DNA from: Litoribacter ruber
GTDB taxonomy: Bacteria; Bacteroidota; Bacteroidia; Cytophagales; Cyclobacteriaceae
Direction: 5' to 3'
DNA: 64,000 nucleotides
Assembly (NCBI RefSeq): GCF_018500185.1
Contig: NZ_JAHBGI010000001.1
Location: 474,512-538,511 of the forward strand
Positions 52,715-62,084 of the stretch are shown here, piece after piece (the stretch's first letter is position 1; every line of letters starts with the position of its first letter). A program made the position numbers and the translations under genes. Under the pieces are notes generated by a model. That model saw only the letters and a list, made by a program, of their open reading frames with translations, did not search any database and was not told the origin of the DNA.

Positions 52715-54334
52715 ATGAAAAAAAGAATGATCTTTTTCTTCCTGGGACTGGTATGTCTGATGGGAAGGGTTGAAATAGTAGTGGGGCAGGAAGTTGCCGC
52801 TCACCCGAAAGTCTCCTCCAAGACGGAGGGGGCGCCGGTGGTGGTGTATGGTGAGATAGTGTCTTTCGGGCCTATTGAAGAGCTAAGTGTGAAAGCCTAT
52901 CTGGACTATTATTATGATGCTTTTGTTGGCACTGGGATAGTTAACGAGCCACTGGCACTTGAAAAAGGGAATATCTATCTGGGCCAGGTTCCAGCCAATA
53001 CACGGAGTTTTACATGGGTGTCCCCTCCCGTGGTGGATCCAATTTTTGTCAGTTTCTTCCAACCGGGCAGAACGCTGATGGACAACTATTTTATGTCTCC
53101 TGGAGACACTGCCTATGTCAAGATTAATATGCCTTCCCTGACATTGAATTTTGGAGGGCCGGCAGGTAAAAAGCTTTTTGCCCAATCCTATCTGAAGGCC
53201 TATAAGGGAAACCAGATTCTGGACCATCCCTTATCCCTGATTACCGATAGGGAGCAGGTGTATGCGGATGAATTCCAGCTTAAAAATTTTGAAAATGCAA
53301 ATGCCGTTCCCCACCGTGAGTCCAGAATATTTAGCCCGGGTACCGAACCGATCGGGGAAGTGGTAAAAATCGAGGAGTCAAAACTCAGGGGGCTGCTCGA
53401 GGAGCTATCCAGGTTTGAGGAGGTCTTTTCAGCCTCCGAATTTAAGGCAATGGAAGTGGCTGCCACAGCGGAGCGGGATCTTAGGATTTTGGCCAAGATT
53501 GAGCTAGCGCTACAGTTTAATACCGAAACGGATCCCTCGGGCATCAGGGGTCATGCACTTTCATATTTCAATAGCCGGTATGGGGCCCTGCCGGATTACG
53601 GGGTGGAGGAAAGCATACTCGGGGTTGTTCCTGCCTACATAGATCTGATAGTACAATGGTCTAGGACCAGTGCCAAAGCGGAAAGTGGAGAAGCAATAAA
53701 ATCCTTATACAGTCTCCCTCCCTCCATCGCGCGGGACAAGGCAATAGCGGGCCGCCTGATCCGGTTTTTTAATTCCATAGCATCCGCCGAGGAGGAAATC
53801 CAAAGGGCCAGCATGCATGTGGAGAGTGAGAGGGTATTAAGAGACTTGGATGCGTTTGTGACCAACCGCAAAGCAGGAGGTGCTGTGATGGATTTTGAGT
53901 TTGTGGATGAGAAAGGTTCCCTTGTCACGTGGAAGGATTTTGAGGGAAAAGTGGTGGTGTTGGATTTTTGGATAAGCGGCTGCAGCGCCTGTCTAGGGTT
54001 CTACAAGAATACCCTGTCCCATATACAAGAGGAATTTGCTGACAATCCAGATGTGGAGGTGGTGACCGTGTCGGTGGACAAAAACAGGAATACCTGGCTC
54101 AAGAGTCTTTCTACCGGAAAATATACCAGTAGTGATGCCGTAAATCTGCATACGGATGGATATGGGGGGAGGCACCCCTTTCTTATCAAAAATGCCATCT
54201 CGGGATATCCCTTCATCCTGATACTTGATGCCCAAGGCCGTGTCTTCCGGTCCGGAAAAATATCCTACGACCCTGAGGATATGAAAAAGCTCATCATGGA
54301 AGCAGTCAACAATAAATCTTTAACCTTAAAATAA
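52715..54334 (+). CDS. TlpA-like periplasmic thioredoxin-fold protein with large N-terminal domain
   Basis: 539 residues with a signal peptide (MKKRMIFFFLGLVCLMGRVE, cleavage near VVGQ). Residues ~30-380 are a beta-then-helical domain of the kind found before TlpA domains in Bacteroidota (DUF4369-like position). Residues ~390-535 are a TlpA/AhpC-type thioredoxin fold: 'KDFEGKVVVLDFWISGCSACLGF' with a CSAC redox motif, and 'SGYPFILILDAQGRVFRSGK' with the cis-Pro. It precedes SusC by 5 bp, so it is co-transcribed with the SusC/SusD pair. Likely reduces or isomerises disulfides of periplasmic partners, possibly of the Cys-containing DUF6520 peptide encoded nearby. Confidence 0.8.
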   Translation: MKKRMIFFFLGLVCLMGRVEIVVGQEVAAHPKVSSKTEGAPVVVYGEIVSFGPIEELSVKAYLDYYYDAFVGTGIVNEPLALEKGNIYLGQVPANTRSFTWVSPPVVDPIFVSFFQPGRTLMDNYFMSPGDTAYVKINMPSLTLNFGGPAGKKLFAQSYLKAYKGNQILDHPLSLITDREQVYADEFQLKNFENANAVPHRESRIFSPGTEPIGEVVKIEESKLRGLLEELSRFEEVFSASEFKAMEVAATAERDLRILAKIELALQFNTETDPSGIRGHALSYFNSRYGALPDYGVEESILGVVPAYIDLIVQWSRTSAKAESGEAIKSLYSLPPSIARDKAIAGRLIRFFNSIASAEEEIQRASMHVESERVLRDLDAFVTNRKAGGAVMDFEFVDEKGSLVTWKDFEGKVVVLDFWISGCSACLGFYKNTLSHIQEEFADNPDVEVVTVSVDKNRNTWLKSLSTGKYTSSDAVNLHTDGYGGRHPFLIKNAISGYPFILILDAQGRVFRSGKISYDPEDMKKLIMEAVNNKSLTLK

Positions 54335-54339
54335 CTGAT

Positions 54340-57300
54340 ATGAAAAGAGTATTACTGATTAAAATTTTGGTTTGCCTCAGTTGTCTGACAACAATGGGGC
54401 AGACCCGTAGCGACCGGACCTTCAGAGGTACGGTAGTGGATGCCGTAAATGGGCAGGGGTTGCCCGGGGCGGTAATAAGGATCCAAAACCGGGATTTGGG
54501 GGCAGTGAGTGATGAGGAGGGAAGTTTCATTTTGAATCTGGAGGCTGGGTCGTATACGCTCACGGTGGATTACGTGGGATTTGAACAGTTGGTAAGAAGG
54601 GTTGATTTTCCCCGCGAAAATGAATTGGTATTTGCGCTTCAGGAAAGTGAGAATGCGCTCCAGATGGTGGAAGTGGTTTCCACCGGATACCTTGAGTTGC
54701 CAAAGGAGAGAATGACGGGTTCGTTTTCCTATCTGGACAACGAGCTTGTGGATAGAAGGGTGGGCAACAATATATTGGACCGGCTGGAGGATGTCACCCC
54801 GGGATTGGTTTTCAACAGGACCGGTTCCCCTCAGGACCCACTCAGTATAAGAGGGCGAAATACCATATTTGCCAATTCACAGCCACTGATCATTATCGAT
54901 AATTTTCCTTATGACGGTCCCCTGGAAAATATCAATCCCAATGATGTGGAATCGGTGACGGTACTGAAGGATGCCGCTGCAGCATCCATTTGGGGAGCCA
55001 GGGCCGGAAACGGTGTAATTGTGATCACGACGAAAAAGGGAGGACTGGAACGGCCTCTTCGCGTAAGTATCAACACAAATTTTACTACTACCCAGCAGGA
55101 TGACCTGTGGTACAATCCAATAATGTCCACCCCGGAATTTCTAGAGGTGGAGGAGCTGTTGTTTGGCAGGGGGTTTTACAATGCCAGGGAGAGCTCCATT
55201 GACAACCGTGCGCTAACTCCTTATGTAGAAAGCATGATAAGGCACAGGGATGGCCTGATATCCGACTCAGAGTTGGGAGCCATCAGAAGTGAGCTGGGAG
55301 GCGGAGATGTCAGGCATGATTTGTCCCGGTATTATTTGAGACCGCGCAATCTCTATCAAATTGCGGCCAATATTCAGGGAGGGACCAAGTCCAGTACCTA
55401 TGCCTACTCGGCAGGGTATGATAACAATACCACCGGCTTTACCCACAACAATGAGGACAGGATTACGCTTTCGGCCCAAAATACCTGGACGGGCATGAAA
55501 GGCAGGCTAAAAGTGGGAACGGGCATTTATCTGGTCAGAGACCTCAGAACAACGGGTAATGAGGGGCCTTCCCAAGTAACCTTTGAGTCCATTGATCCAG
55601 CTTATCCTTATGCAAGGTTGGTAGATGATCAGGGTAGGCCGCAATCCATAATCCGGGATTATAGGCAGGGGTTTGTAAGCGGGGCCAGAGACCAGGGGCT
55701 GTTGGATTGGCAATATATTCCGCTTGAAGATCTGGGGAGGCAGCGTGAGCACATAGAAAGCACGGATATCCGGGTAAATCTGCAAACCTCATATAATATT
55801 TTGGCAGGATTGGATGCGGAGGTTCAGTATCAGTATTGGCAAAATGACAGGGATGCGGGTACGGTTTGGGACGCGGATAGTTATTTTACCAGAAACTTGA
55901 TTAATAGATATACTGAAACCGTGGGGACGGAACTGGTGCGGCACATTCCGCTGGGGGCTATATCAAACCGGAACAACAGGTTTTCGCAAAGCCATAACCT
56001 TAGGGGGCAGCTGCGATACAGAAAAATAATTGGTCAGGTACATGATATCAATTTACTGGGGGGATGGGAAGTCAAGGATCTGGAAACCCGTGGCAATTCC
56101 AATCGATTTTACGGCTATAACCCCAATCTGGCCATGAGTCTGCCAGTGGATTATGTAAGCCGGTTTCCGATGTACAACAATCCCGGCCAGCTTAACACGA
56201 TACCTCACGGCCTAGCCCATACCGATCTTACGGACAGGTTTGTCTCCTATTATTTCAATGGGTCATATCTATACAACGAAAAATACGGTCTTTCGGCAAG
56301 CATGAGAAAAGATCAATCCAATCTATTTGGGGTTGAGGCCAATATGAGGGGAGTGCCGCTGTGGTCTGTGGGAGGCAGCTGGGTGCTTTCGAACGAGGAC
56401 TTTCTGCAAAATCAAAAATTCAATTTTTTAAAGCTCAGAAGTACTTTCGGCTATAATGGCAACGTGGATAAAAGACTGACAGCGGAGGTGACCTCTTCCA
56501 GTATTGTGGGGGGCTCAGGTACAATCAATCCGGGCCTGCCCTATAGTTTGATCCAAAATCCGGCCAATCCCATGTTAAGATGGGAGAAGACGCGGGTTAC
56601 CAATTTGGGACTTGATTTTGAATATGGAAATGGCCGGTTTTGGGGCAGTATTGATTTTTTTGACAAATATGGAGAGGATTTGATCGGTGATACCGAAATG
56701 GCACCATCCAGTGGGGTGATCAGGTTTAGGGGAAACACATCCACTTCCAGAAGCCAGGGAATTGATATGGTGTTGAATACCCTCATATTGGATAAAGGAT
56801 TAAAATGGACAGGGACTCTGATAGGCAATCTGGTAAGGGAAAAAATCACCGGATATTTCTTTGAGGCCACGGTCAATAATTATTTGATGCATGGCAGCGG
56901 TGCAATGGGATCAATAAATGCCTATCCTCTGGTAGGAAGACCTCTTTACTCAGTTTATAGCCTTCCTTGGGCAGGTCTGGATCCTGCTACGGGAGACCCT
57001 AGGGGATATCTGGACGGTGAACCCAGCAACAATTATTTCGGGGTTATCAACAATACCGAGGTTGGGGATATGATATACCATGGCCCTGCCAGGCCGCCAG
57101 TATTTGGTGCGGTGAGAAATGATTTTTCAGTAGGTGATTTTTCATTATCGGTCAACATCAGTTACAGGCTGGGTTATTTCTACAGGCGGAATTCTGTATT
57201 GTACAATGAAGTATTGGCAGGCAGGATTTCTCATGCGGATTTCTCTGACCGGTGGCAGCAACCTGGGGATGAACTTATAACTAATGTGCCCTCGATCCCT

Positions 57301-57570
57301 TCTGCCGTGAATATCAGCAGGGATAACATATACCGTTTTTCAGAGATTTTGGTAGAACGGGGTGACCATATAAGGTTTCAGGATGTTCGGTTCTCTTATA
57401 TGTTGCGTAAAAGCAAACTTCCTAGGCTGCCATTTGAACGTGCGGAAGTTTATACCTATGCCAACAATCTTGGCATCCTTTGGAAAGCCAGTGATGACCC
57501 ATTGGACCCGGATTTTCCAATAAGCCGACCCCTGAGAAGCATTGCCTTTGGGATACGGGTTGATCTCTGA
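54340..57570 (+). CDS. SusC/RagA-family TonB-linked outer-membrane transporter
   Basis: 1076 residues. Signal peptide (MKRVLLIKILVCLSCLTTMG), carboxypeptidase-regulatory-like beta domain (residues 25-105, 'FRGTVVDAVNGQGLPGAVIR'), plug domain with SusC signatures 'ITPGLVFNR'-type, 'PLSIRGRNTI', 'IDNFPYDGPLENINPNDVES' and 'VTVLKDAAAASIWGARAGNG', then a beta barrel. It imports an oligomeric nutrient (glycan or peptide) through the outer membrane using TonB energy, together with the SusD encoded at 57717. No glycosidase is nearby, and the presence of a TlpA protein hints that the ligand may be peptidic, which is inference. Confidence 0.95.
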   Translation: MKRVLLIKILVCLSCLTTMGQTRSDRTFRGTVVDAVNGQGLPGAVIRIQNRDLGAVSDEEGSFILNLEAGSYTLTVDYVGFEQLVRRVDFPRENELVFALQESENALQMVEVVSTGYLELPKERMTGSFSYLDNELVDRRVGNNILDRLEDVTPGLVFNRTGSPQDPLSIRGRNTIFANSQPLIIIDNFPYDGPLENINPNDVESVTVLKDAAAASIWGARAGNGVIVITTKKGGLERPLRVSINTNFTTTQQDDLWYNPIMSTPEFLEVEELLFGRGFYNARESSIDNRALTPYVESMIRHRDGLISDSELGAIRSELGGGDVRHDLSRYYLRPRNLYQIAANIQGGTKSSTYAYSAGYDNNTTGFTHNNEDRITLSAQNTWTGMKGRLKVGTGIYLVRDLRTTGNEGPSQVTFESIDPAYPYARLVDDQGRPQSIIRDYRQGFVSGARDQGLLDWQYIPLEDLGRQREHIESTDIRVNLQTSYNILAGLDAEVQYQYWQNDRDAGTVWDADSYFTRNLINRYTETVGTELVRHIPLGAISNRNNRFSQSHNLRGQLRYRKIIGQVHDINLLGGWEVKDLETRGNSNRFYGYNPNLAMSLPVDYVSRFPMYNNPGQLNTIPHGLAHTDLTDRFVSYYFNGSYLYNEKYGLSASMRKDQSNLFGVEANMRGVPLWSVGGSWVLSNEDFLQNQKFNFLKLRSTFGYNGNVDKRLTAEVTSSSIVGGSGTINPGLPYSLIQNPANPMLRWEKTRVTNLGLDFEYGNGRFWGSIDFFDKYGEDLIGDTEMAPSSGVIRFRGNTSTSRSQGIDMVLNTLILDKGLKWTGTLIGNLVREKITGYFFEATVNNYLMHGSGAMGSINAYPLVGRPLYSVYSLPWAGLDPATGDPRGYLDGEPSNNYFGVINNTEVGDMIYHGPARPPVFGAVRNDFSVGDFSLSVNISYRLGYFYRRNSVLYNEVLAGRISHADFSDRWQQPGDELITNVPSIPSAVNISRDNIYRFSEILVERGDHIRFQDVRFSYMLRKSKLPRLPFERAEVYTYANNLGILWKASDDPLDPDFPISRPLRSIAFGIRVDL

Positions 57571-57580
57571 GTCAAGTCAT

Positions 57581-57648
57581 AAATATCCCCGTTCCGCCGT
57601 ACTTTCTTCATAAGGTTTAGTTATACGGTTCCGGCGGGCGGGGTATTT
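57581..57648 (+). terminator. GC-rich hairpin between SusC and SusD genes
   Basis: AAATATCCCCGTTCCGCC (57581-57598) pairs imperfectly with GGCGGGCGGGGTATTT (57633-57648). It starts 10 nt after the susC-type stop and may tune relative levels of the two gene products. 'tatttaagttcacggttaac' words follow. Confidence 0.5.
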
Positions 57649-57716
57649 ATTTAAGTTCACGGTTAACGGTTCATAGTTGGAGTCAACATAAATTTTAACA
57701 TCAAATATAAAATATC

Positions 57717-59069
57717 ATGAAAAAACATATATACTTTATTATTACCATCCTTTCTGTAGGAGTGCTGTTCGGTTGTGAGGGCTTCTTGGACGAGAGACCG
57801 GATAAGTCAATCGTGGTTCCGGGTACTATAGATGACCTTAACCTGATGCTTGACAATTCTGAAGTGCTAAATTTTGTGCCTTCGATGGGGGTATTCAGTT
57901 CAGATGACATTTACTTTCCAACAGTGGCCTATAATAGTCTAACCAACGCGGTTGAAAGGAATGCCTATACTTGGCAACCCGAAATATACGAGGGGGAGTT
58001 TCCGGGAGACTGGAGGTCGTGTTACCAGATTGTGTACTTTGCCAATGTGGTTTTGGAAAAAGCATTGGAGTTTTTGGAAAGCGATCCTGACAATGCAGAA
58101 ATTAAGGAAATAGTAGCTAGTGCAAGATTCTTTAGGGGGCTCGGTCACTATAATGCTGTGTCCATATTTGCACGACAGTATGATCCCGCGCATGTAGGAG
58201 AGCTGGGTATTCCGTTAAAGTTGAGCCAAAATGTACTGGAAAGGCCTGTTAGAAGTACGCTTGGGGAAAGTTATGAACAAATTTTAATGGATCTGGAAGA
58301 TGCGGTTTCAGACCTTCCGGACTTTTCGGCAATCAAAACCAGACCCTCCAAATATGCCGTGTACGGGTTGCTGTCCAGGATCTATCATAGTATGGGCAAT
58401 TATGAGATGAGCAGGTTTTATGCAGATTCAGTATTGACGGGGCCTTTCTCATTAATGGATTATAATCTGCTCAATAGTTCTATCCTTTACCCATTTGAAA
58501 GGTATAACAGTGAGGTGGTATTTCATGCCAGTTTGGTTCATTCTGCCACATTTTCGAGGGTTACTACATTGGTTGATACTGCCATGTATAATAAATACGA
58601 AGACGGTGATCTGAGAAAGAGCTTATATTTTATCGATAGACCAACAGGTAAAAGTTTCAGGGGGCAGTATTCGGGAATGTTTAGATGGTTTGGGGGAATT
58701 GCCCTGGATGAGATGTATCTTAATTATGCCGAGGCTTCTATTCGGTTGGGGCAGGTGGAAGAGGGGATCGAGGCATTAAATGAGTTGCTCGATCACCGGT
58801 ATTTGGCGGGGACGTTTGAATCCTATACCACAGAATCCATAGATGACCCCATGTCTTTGGTGATTGCCGAACGAAGGAAGTCACTGATCCACCGGGGGGT
58901 GAATTGGTTGGATTTGAAGCGGTTGAACAGGGAAGGCTTTTATGGCAGGATATTGAGAAGGATAGTTGATGGGGTAGAATATGAATTGTTGCCGAATGAC
59001 CCCCGATATGTATTTCCCTTACCTATGGAGGAGGTGATTTTAAATAATATGGAGCAGAATCCCAGGTAA
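57717..59069 (+). CDS. SusD/RagB-family nutrient-binding lipoprotein
   Basis: 450 residues. Lipoprotein signal MKKHIYFIITILSVGVLFGC with lipobox LFGC, then 'EGFLDERPDKSIVVPGTIDD' as in SusD N termini. TPR-like helical body: 'ASARFFRGLGHYNAVSIFARQYDP', 'PSKYAVYGLLSRIYHSMGNYEMSRFYADSVL', 'YAEASIRLGQVEEGIEALNELLDHRY' and the C-terminal 'PLPMEEVILNNMEQNPR'. It caps the SusC barrel and binds the ligand at the cell surface. Separated from SusC by 146 bp containing a hairpin. The operon ends here with a strong bidirectional terminator. Confidence 0.95.
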   Translation: MKKHIYFIITILSVGVLFGCEGFLDERPDKSIVVPGTIDDLNLMLDNSEVLNFVPSMGVFSSDDIYFPTVAYNSLTNAVERNAYTWQPEIYEGEFPGDWRSCYQIVYFANVVLEKALEFLESDPDNAEIKEIVASARFFRGLGHYNAVSIFARQYDPAHVGELGIPLKLSQNVLERPVRSTLGESYEQILMDLEDAVSDLPDFSAIKTRPSKYAVYGLLSRIYHSMGNYEMSRFYADSVLTGPFSLMDYNLLNSSILYPFERYNSEVVFHASLVHSATFSRVTTLVDTAMYNKYEDGDLRKSLYFIDRPTGKSFRGQYSGMFRWFGGIALDEMYLNYAEASIRLGQVEEGIEALNELLDHRYLAGTFESYTTESIDDPMSLVIAERRKSLIHRGVNWLDLKRLNREGFYGRILRRIVDGVEYELLPNDPRYVFPLPMEEVILNNMEQNPR

Positions 59070-59075
59070 GTAATA

Positions 59076-59102
59076 AAGGTGATGGAAAAATTCCATCACC
59101 TT
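59076..59102. terminator. Bidirectional terminator
   Basis: AAGGTGATGGAA (59076-59087) and TTCCATCACCTT (59091-59102) form a perfect 12-bp stem with a 3-nt loop, between the converging SusD (stop 59069) and DUF6520 (stop 59115) genes. Confidence 0.85.
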
Positions 59103-59114
59103 ATATTTCCCTTA

Positions 59115-59360
59115 CTACTCACGCAATGGTATGAAAGCTCCTTGCTCCACTGTCATTCCGTTTTCGTCATAGGTGCATTGGTCTCCAGAATCACATTCAT
59201 AATCCTCTCCAAGAGTCCAGTTTGTAACATTTATTGGACCTAAGGTAGGATGGTCGGCGAATTTGACCTGATTCGTTTTTGATGGCATGTTAAACGCAAA
59301 TGCCATTGTTGCTGCCAGCGCCAATCCCAGGGCTGGGAGCGATTTTACGATTTTTTTCAT
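59115..59360 (-). CDS. DUF6520-family small exported protein
   Basis: 81 residues. Signal peptide MKKIVKSLPALGLALAATMA then FAFN, as is typical of DUF6520 proteins. The mature part is short and acidic with two Cys ('GEDYECDSGDQCTYDENGMTV'). Family function is unknown. Members commonly sit next to MauE/DoxX-type membrane proteins and TlpA proteins. Here the MauE-like gene lies ~930 bp upstream on the same strand, separated by REP-like repeats, and a TlpA/SusCD operon converges on it. Possibly a secreted peptide whose disulfide is handled by those redox proteins. Confidence 0.75.
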   Translation of the reverse strand: MKKIVKSLPALGLALAATMAFAFNMPSKTNQVKFADHPTLGPINVTNWTLGEDYECDSGDQCTYDENGMTVEQGAFIPLRE

Positions 59361-60292
59361 AACTTTATATATTATGGTTTATTACTATTTCCGGTCGCTT
59401 TGAGCTTTCTCCCGGGCAGGGGAGGAGCGCTCTTCGGAGAGGGGCGGCCGGATTTTCTTTTGCCCCCTGCTGGTGCCTGCTTGCTGCCTGGCAGCATCCC
59501 AGACTGACGTATTATTATGGATCCATAGGCTTTTAGTTTAAAGGTTATTGTCCTCTCCGAGGACGTTTATGGTTTATGGTTTACGGGCCTCGGTTTTAAA
59601 CTTTAACCGTCTGCGCCGAAGATTACGTATATAGTTCAACCCTTTCAGGGTTGTTGGTTATTTTGTAGTTGTTGTTCCCCGGGTTGTCACCCGGGGTTAT
59701 TCATAGTTGAAGTCCTTCAGACTTCTATATAAAGTTTTTTTTTCGCCCAGTTTTATAATTGACCCTCACTCTCAGAAGAAGCGGAATTTTGTTTATAGTT
59801 TATTGTCATCCTCCCGCGGGAGGTAAACTTCGAGGACGTTTATGGCTTATGGTTTATGGGCCTCGGTTCTTTAAACTTTAACCGTCCGCAAAGCGGACCA
59901 TAAACCATAAACCCACTCATTGCTTTACGTTAATCCGTTCATCCTCCTCGGCGGAAATTGTTTATATCCATTTGGCTATCAAAAGTATAGCGGATAGTTC
60001 AACCCTTTCAGGGTTGTTGGTTGTTTTGTAGTTATTTGCCCCGGGTTGCCACCCGGGGTTACTCATAGTTGAAGTCCTTCAGACTTCTTTGTAAAGTTTT
60101 TTTTTCGCCCAGTTTTATAATTGACCCTCACTCTCAGAAGAAGAGGGATTTTGTTTATAGGTTATTGTCCGCTATGCGGACGTTTATGGCTTAAAGTTTA
60201 TGGTTTTCGGTTTTAAACTTTAAACGTCCGCGCAGCGGACCATAAGCCATAAACCAATGCTCTGCTCTATATTAATCTTTCCATCCTACGCT
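59361..60292. repeat. REP-like triple-hairpin element in two copies, plus repeat words
   Basis: Copies at about 59630-59795 and 59992-60150 (offset ~361 bp) share three palindromes in order: CAACCCTTTCAGGGTTG, CCCCGGGTTGCCACCCGGGG (copy 1 has GTTGTC in the loop) and GAAGTCCTTCAGACTTC, then a T-run and 'cgcccagttttataattg', 'accctcactctcagaagaag'. This resembles REP/RAYT-type extragenic palindromes. Between them lie 'tttatggtttatgg' words and TCCGC...GCGGA mini-stems. No gene is seen. Confidence 0.8.
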
Positions 60293-60760
60293 TTAGGGGA
60301 AATTAAACTTTGAACTATTTCCAACCGCCTGATGATGTACTGCAGGATTTGTGGTTGAGAGATATATGCCTAGAGCACTGATGGCGGCAAATCCCAGGTT
60401 GACCGCCAGGTGGGCTCCCCAGTTCATGGAGTCGAAGATGCCTGCGCAGCCGCAGGGGACTCGGGGGAAGGAGCCTATCCAGATCAGGCCTACGTAGGTG
60501 CTGAAGATGGATAATAAAGCAAGGGATCCGATAAAGCCCCAGATTCTTGTCTTCTCCCAAAGTAATAATCCCACCAGGAGCATCTCTACCAAGGGGATTG
60601 CCCAGGCCAGTTGCCTTGCCCAATCAAATGGTATCTCCTGATTCTGCATGGCTGATTGGAATCCTTGAAAATCCACCAGTTTTGCCAGTCCTGTATATCC
60701 CATCAAAAGGATAAGTAGGAGGGCGGTGACTTCGGTCAATATGTTGTGGTGTTTGGTCAT
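60293..60760 (-). CDS. MauE/DoxX-like redox-associated membrane protein
   Basis: 155 residues with four transmembrane helices ('ALLLILLMGYTGLAKLVDF', 'WAIPLVEMLLVGLLLW', 'GFIGSLALLSIFSTYVGLIW', 'HLAVNLGFAAISALGIYL') and a periplasmic Cys pair 'RVPCGCAGIF' before helix 4. This matches the MauE/DoxX-like group, thought to move electrons across the membrane for periplasmic disulfide reactions. It probably serves the TlpA-like and DUF6520 proteins encoded nearby. Start ATG at 60760 gives 'MTKHHNILTEVTAL'. Divergent from the two-component genes at 60969. Confidence 0.85.
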   Translation of the reverse strand: MTKHHNILTEVTALLLILLMGYTGLAKLVDFQGFQSAMQNQEIPFDWARQLAWAIPLVEMLLVGLLLWEKTRIWGFIGSLALLSIFSTYVGLIWIGSFPRVPCGCAGIFDSMNWGAHLAVNLGFAAISALGIYLSTTNPAVHHQAVGNSSKFNFP

Positions 60761-60968
60761 GGCTATTGGTTAGAAGTTGCATTTTTTGGACAATGGATTT
60801 CCTGTCGCCTTATGGTAAAGGTTACCTGAAAATTGTTTTTATTAAATGCTATTTAAATTTGAAAATTTTCTATATCATTGTTTAGTAGACGTTTAGCTTG
60901 GTTTGAAGTCGGTTTTTTAATTACAAGTAAAAGTTAGCTAATTAGTTTTTACCTAAAAAATTTATGCG
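60761..60968. promoter_or_regulatory. Divergent promoter region of MauE-like and histidine kinase genes
   Basis: 208 bp of unique AT-rich DNA between genes in opposite directions. It must contain both promoters. 'ctatatcattgtttag' near 60870 and 'gtcggttttttaattacaag' near 60908 are candidate elements, but no clean TTG-N19-TAnnTTTG pair is seen. Confidence 0.4.
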
Positions 60969-62084
60969 ATGAACGACCAAACTTTACGGTTAAACGACCA
61001 AAGTATCCCCTTTGTAGGAAGGCAGGTGTATATTCATGTTCTCTTTTGGAGTGTGTTTTTGGCGTTTGATTTTACGACCACGCTCTTACATAGCAAGTAT
61101 GAGATAGATCCGCTGAGGGTAGGGATCAATTTGATATGTGCCCTGATGATTTTTTATTTCTTCTGGATATGGATCTATAGGCCTGTACTATGGGAGGGGA
61201 AGTATATAGGGCCTATTATCAAGTTTTTGATATTCATCAACATTTATTTCTGGCCCAAGTGGCTATTGACCAGTTGGCTGTGGGGCCATATTGAGCTCAT
61301 TTTTCAGGACTTTGTGGTGGAGGAGGTGATGCGGGTGTTCATTTTTGGTGTCTATGCCCTTTCCACAAGCCTGGGGGAGCTAAGCCAAAAGCTTGGGACT
61401 GAGAAAGAGCTCATGAAGAGACAGCTAGTGGAGGAGGAAAACCAGCGTTTGGATGCGGAAAACAAGGTGTTGGCTGCGGAGAAACTGGCTCTGGAAGCCA
61501 AGCAGCAGGTATTGGAGGCAGAGCTTAACTACACCAGGGGTGTGATAAGCCACCATTTTCTGCTGAATACGCTACAGTTGATCCAATCGGAAGGTGAGCT
61601 ATCGGGGCATGGTCAGGCCAGGCATCTTATGAAGTTGAGCCACATCTTGAAGTATAGTATTGCCAGTAAGGATAGTACTCTTGGGGAGGAATTGCTGGTA
61701 GCCAAGCGGTATTTGGAGTTTTTGGATGAGCGGACTGGCGGCAAATCGCATGTGTTGTTGATGAATGGATTGTCGGCAGACTATGAGGGTCTGGTATTTC
61801 CCAGAATGGTGTTGATATCGCTTCTGGAGAATGTGGTTCATCATGGCGTATACAATGATCCCCAGCAGCCGGCCTTTATCTGTGTATATATGGAGGGTGA
61901 GGGTACCTTATTGATATGTGTACATAATAAGCTGCGGTCGGCAAGTTCAAATGAAGGAAGTGGTATTGGGAAGAAGTATGTGGGGGTGCATTTGGAAAAG
62001 CTTTTTGGAAGTGGGTACCAGATGGAGGAGCGGGTAAAGAGAGGTTGGTATTCACTTGAGATTAGGTTGACATATGAATCGTGA
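60969..62084 (+). CDS. LytS-type sensor histidine kinase (His_kinase family)
   Basis: 371 residues. Three or four N-terminal transmembrane helices (to about residue 125), a coiled coil ('ENQRLDAENKVLAAEKLALE', residues ~150-190), and the phosphoacceptor segment 'TRGVISHHFLLNTLQLIQSE' (His near 202), the PF06580 counterpart of HFLFNTLN. The C-terminal HATPase region includes 'PRMVLISLLENVVHHGVYND' and 'EGSGIGKKYVGVHLEKLFGS'. It senses an unknown membrane or periplasmic signal and phosphorylates the LytTR regulator, whose gene overlaps by 11 nt. Likely controls nearby SusCD/redox genes or itself. Confidence 0.92.
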   Translation: MNDQTLRLNDQSIPFVGRQVYIHVLFWSVFLAFDFTTTLLHSKYEIDPLRVGINLICALMIFYFFWIWIYRPVLWEGKYIGPIIKFLIFINIYFWPKWLLTSWLWGHIELIFQDFVVEEVMRVFIFGVYALSTSLGELSQKLGTEKELMKRQLVEEENQRLDAENKVLAAEKLALEAKQQVLEAELNYTRGVISHHFLLNTLQLIQSEGELSGHGQARHLMKLSHILKYSIASKDSTLGEELLVAKRYLEFLDERTGGKSHVLLMNGLSADYEGLVFPRMVLISLLENVVHHGVYNDPQQPAFICVYMEGEGTLLICVHNKLRSASSNEGSGIGKKYVGVHLEKLFGSGYQMEERVKRGWYSLEIRLTYES

